From Myroides phaeus (GTDB taxonomy: Bacteria > Bacteroidota > Bacteroidia > Flavobacteriales > Flavobacteriaceae), in the NCBI RefSeq assembly GCF_009799805.1, contig NZ_CP047050.1, positions 2,618,001 to 2,682,000 of the forward strand: a stretch of DNA of 64,000 nucleotides, in the 5' to 3' direction. The notes beneath the pieces are model-generated. The model was not told the origin of the DNA and searched no databases. It worked only from the letters and a program-made list of their open reading frames with translations. Position numbers and translations under genes: made by a program. The stretch's first letter is position 1; the number at the start of each line of letters is the position of its first letter. This document shows, piece after piece, positions 62,099-64,000 of this stretch.

Positions 62099-62821
62099 TT
62101 AATTCTCATCCTCATTTTCTTTAACTACCAATCTAAATCCTTCACCGTGAATGTTAAGAATTTCAACTGTTTCGTCTTGTTTTAAGTATTTTCTCAATTT
62201 AGCAATGTAAACGTCCATACTACGAGATGTAAAATAGTTGTCATCTCTCCAGATTTTTGTTAATGCAACTTCACGAGGCATTAAATCATTCTCATAAATT
62301 GCTAACATTTTCAATAATTCATTTTCTTTTGGAGAAAGTTTGATTGGCTCGTCATTCTCAAAAGTTAAAAATCTCAATTTTGAATTTAAATGAAACTTAC
62401 CGATTTGAAATTCAAATTTAGTATTGTCTGTTTTAACTTCAGATGATTTTCTATGAATAATTGCTTTGATTTTCATCAACAATACTTCTGAATCAAAAGG
62501 CTTGTTTAAGTAATCATCCGCACCTACTTTATATCCTTTTAGTACGTCTTCTTTCATTGCTTTTGCAGTTAAGAAAATGATTGGCACCTCTTTGTTTTTA
62601 TCACGGATTTCCTTGGCTAGAGTAAATCCATCTTTATAAGGCATCATCACATCTAAAATGCAAAGATCAAAAGAATCTCTTTTAAATTTTTCAAATCCCT
62701 CCATACCATTTTTGGCAAGAGTTACTTCGAAATCGTTTATGGCTAAATAATCTTTTAAGATTGCTCCAAAATTGGGATCATCTTCTACTAATAAAATTTT
62801 TTTGTTGTTTGTTGTTTCCAT
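62099..62821 (-). CDS. OmpR-family response regulator
   Basis: A 240-residue two-component regulator. The receiver domain (1-120) has the phosphoacceptor Asp57 (ILDVMMP), Thr85 and Lys107. The C-terminal winged helix (about 135-235; LSPKENELLKML, then RSMDVYIAKLRKYL) binds DNA. It resembles Bacteroides RprY, but I leave the name open. It starts 7 bp after the histidine kinase gene, forming an operon. Confidence 0.9.
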   Translation of the reverse strand: METTNNKKILLVEDDPNFGAILKDYLAINDFEVTLAKNGMEGFEKFKRDSFDLCILDVMMPYKDGFTLAKEIRDKNKEVPIIFLTAKAMKEDVLKGYKVGADDYLNKPFDSEVLLMKIKAIIHRKSSEVKTDNTKFEFQIGKFHLNSKLRFLTFENDEPIKLSPKENELLKMLAIYENDLMPREVALTKIWRDDNYFTSRSMDVYIAKLRKYLKQDETVEILNIHGEGFRLVVKENEDEN

Positions 62822-62828
62822 ATATCAA

Positions 62829-64000
62829 TTAATTTATTAATGGCATTTTAATTATAAAGGTACTTCCTTTACCTTTTTCACTTTCCACATATACTTGTGA
62901 ATTGTGAACTTCGACTATTTGCTGAACATAAGCTAATCCTAAACCATGTCCTTTAACGTTGTGCAAATCTCCTGTGTGCTCTCTATAGAACTTGTCAAAG
63001 ATACGCTTTTGAGCTTGTTTACTCATTCCTACACCATTATCTTTTATCTTAATAAGGATGTACTCTTTAAAATTTTCCGTATAAACATCAATAACAGGAA
63101 TATCTGCTGAATACTTAATTGCATTATCCAAGATATTTACAATAACACTTGTAAAATGGAAGTCATTTCCTAATACATCACTACGTCTGGCATCTAAGTG
63201 AAGATTTATCTCCCCTCCTCTATCTTGAATAATTAGACTAACATGTTCTACTGCATCTTCTATAATCTCATGAACATCCATAGCCTCTTTGTCAACGTCA
63301 AACTCTCTACGTTCAAGTTTTGAAATACGCAGCACATTTTCAACTTGTGCATGCATACGCTTATTTTCATCACGAATCATTTGCAGATAGCGGTCTACTT
63401 TCTCTGGATCATTTATAACCTTTGGATTTTTTATTGCATCTAAGGCTAAATTTATAGTAGCAATAGGTGTTTTAAATTCATGGGTCATATTATTGATAAA
63501 GTCTGTTTTTATCTCAGAAATTTGCTTTTGTTTGATCAACTGATTTATTGCATTTAAATAAGCTGCGATAATTACAATTGTAAACAAAATAGATAAAAAT
63601 GTAATTCCTATTAATGAAGAGAATAAATATTTACTCTTTTCAGGAAAAGTAATATACAATTGATACTTACTCTTATTTTCATTATCTACCAAAACCGGAA
63701 CTCCATAAGTAGAATCATCTTCATACTCAAATTCATCCGATTTAATTTTAGTAGCCAATCCTCTATTGTAAACTCCGAATTCAAATTTAGCATTAACTCC
63801 GTATTGTTTTAACTCTTTTTCAAGAAGTTCTTTCAATTTGGCTTTAGAGATACGCTCATCTACACTTCTTAAAGCTACAATATCTTTAAAATAAATATCA
63901 AACTGTGCTTTATCTAATACATCCAGATCTCCTGTCTTCTCAATAACCTCATCAGGATAATTCTGCTTTAAATTATTCCTATCAAAGTCATCTCCTTTAT
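62829..64000 (-). CDS. sensor histidine kinase (5' part outside window)
   Basis: A membrane sensor kinase open to the right edge: no stop codon and no start codon in the last 170 bp, so the N-terminus is missing. The visible part has a periplasmic segment, a transmembrane helix (YLFSSLIGITFLSILFTIV), a HisKA domain with the phosphoacceptor His in MTHEFKTP, and the HATPase domain with N (NILDNAIKYS), G1 (DNGVGM) and G2 (GHGLGLAY) boxes. It phosphorylates the downstream response regulator. An internal TTG at 63836 is not the real start. Confidence 0.92.
   Translation of the reverse strand, partial: KGDDFDRNNLKQNYPDEVIEKTGDLDVLDKAQFDIYFKDIVALRSVDERISKAKLKELLEKELKQYGVNAKFEFGVYNRGLATKIKSDEFEYEDDSTYGVPVLVDNENKSKYQLYITFPEKSKYLFSSLIGITFLSILFTIVIIAAYLNAINQLIKQKQISEIKTDFINNMTHEFKTPIATINLALDAIKNPKVINDPEKVDRYLQMIRDENKRMHAQVENVLRISKLERREFDVDKEAMDVHEIIEDAVEHVSLIIQDRGGEINLHLDARRSDVLGNDFHFTSVIVNILDNAIKYSADIPVIDVYTENFKEYILIKIKDNGVGMSKQAQKRIFDKFYREHTGDLHNVKGHGLGLAYVQQIVEVHNSQVYVESEKGKGSTFIIKMPLIN

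Overview
The window looks like chromosomal DNA from a member of the Flavobacteriaceae (phylum Bacteroidota). It is AT-rich. Many genes are preceded by TAnnTTTG, the Bacteroidota -7 box, rather than an E. coli-type -10, and clear Shine-Dalgarno sequences are missing. Lineage-typical genes are present: gldF/gldG, a T9SS type B (CHU_C) sorting domain, a CAL67264-type membrane protein, DUF3810, and DUF4369-TlpA proteins. Myroides or a close relative is my guess, but the genus cannot be fixed from this sequence alone. I saw no tRNA, rRNA, IS element, prophage or CRISPR array.

Layout. 0-7 kb: a FAD-dependent dehydrogenase, then a tripartite efflux operon (TolC-like, HlyD/EmrA-like, MFS/EmrB-like) divergent from an AraC-type regulator. 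7-15 kb: a T9SS cargo protein, VF530-type protein, DoxX, SDR, dipeptidyl peptidase IV, an alpha/beta hydrolase and a CI/LexA-like regulator that lacks the Ser-Lys dyad. 15-21 kb: thioredoxin, a secreted protein, a [2Fe-2S] protein, and a two-gene operon of large exported proteins of unknown role. 21-34.5 kb: DUF3810, NADH dehydrogenase 2, DUF3820, a LysM protein, guaA, gltS, an MBL-fold hydrolase, ettA, small proteins and holA. 34.5-42 kb: a stand-alone HsdR_N/RecB-like nuclease domain, a GT2 glycosyltransferase, an OmpA lipoprotein, a metallophosphoesterase, and four genes I cannot place in any family. 42-48 kb: SAM hydroxide adenosyltransferase, monooxygenase, gldF, gldG and dnaN on one strand, with phoH divergent. 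48-64 kb: ybaK, a 2OG-Fe(II) dioxygenase, SUI1, nucleoside phosphorylase, succinate CoA-transferase, a cytosolic solute-binding-like protein, transglutaminase, DUF423, two tandem TlpA paralogues, an ECF sigma factor with a membrane partner, oxyR, and an OmpR-type response regulator with a histidine kinase that runs off the right edge.

How the parts fit. Most of the window is core flavobacterial housekeeping (replication clamp and clamp loader, GMP synthesis, translation factors, respiration, redox and stress control) with envelope functions between. The least explained pieces are the exported pair at 16.9-20.9 kb, the orphan block at 38.1-42.1 kb, a possible pseudoknot-forming element at 7.09-7.17 kb, phased 11-bp repeats at 29.85 kb, and repeats in the 0.85-kb gap at 52.5-53.4 kb.

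Several longest reading frames begin at TTG codons upstream of the likely start. I shortened these to the first sensible ATG, or kept TTG where no ATG exists (holA, phoH). -7 boxes were found by eye. In DNA this AT-rich, such octamers also occur by chance, so those with a TTG near -33 are the more reliable ones.
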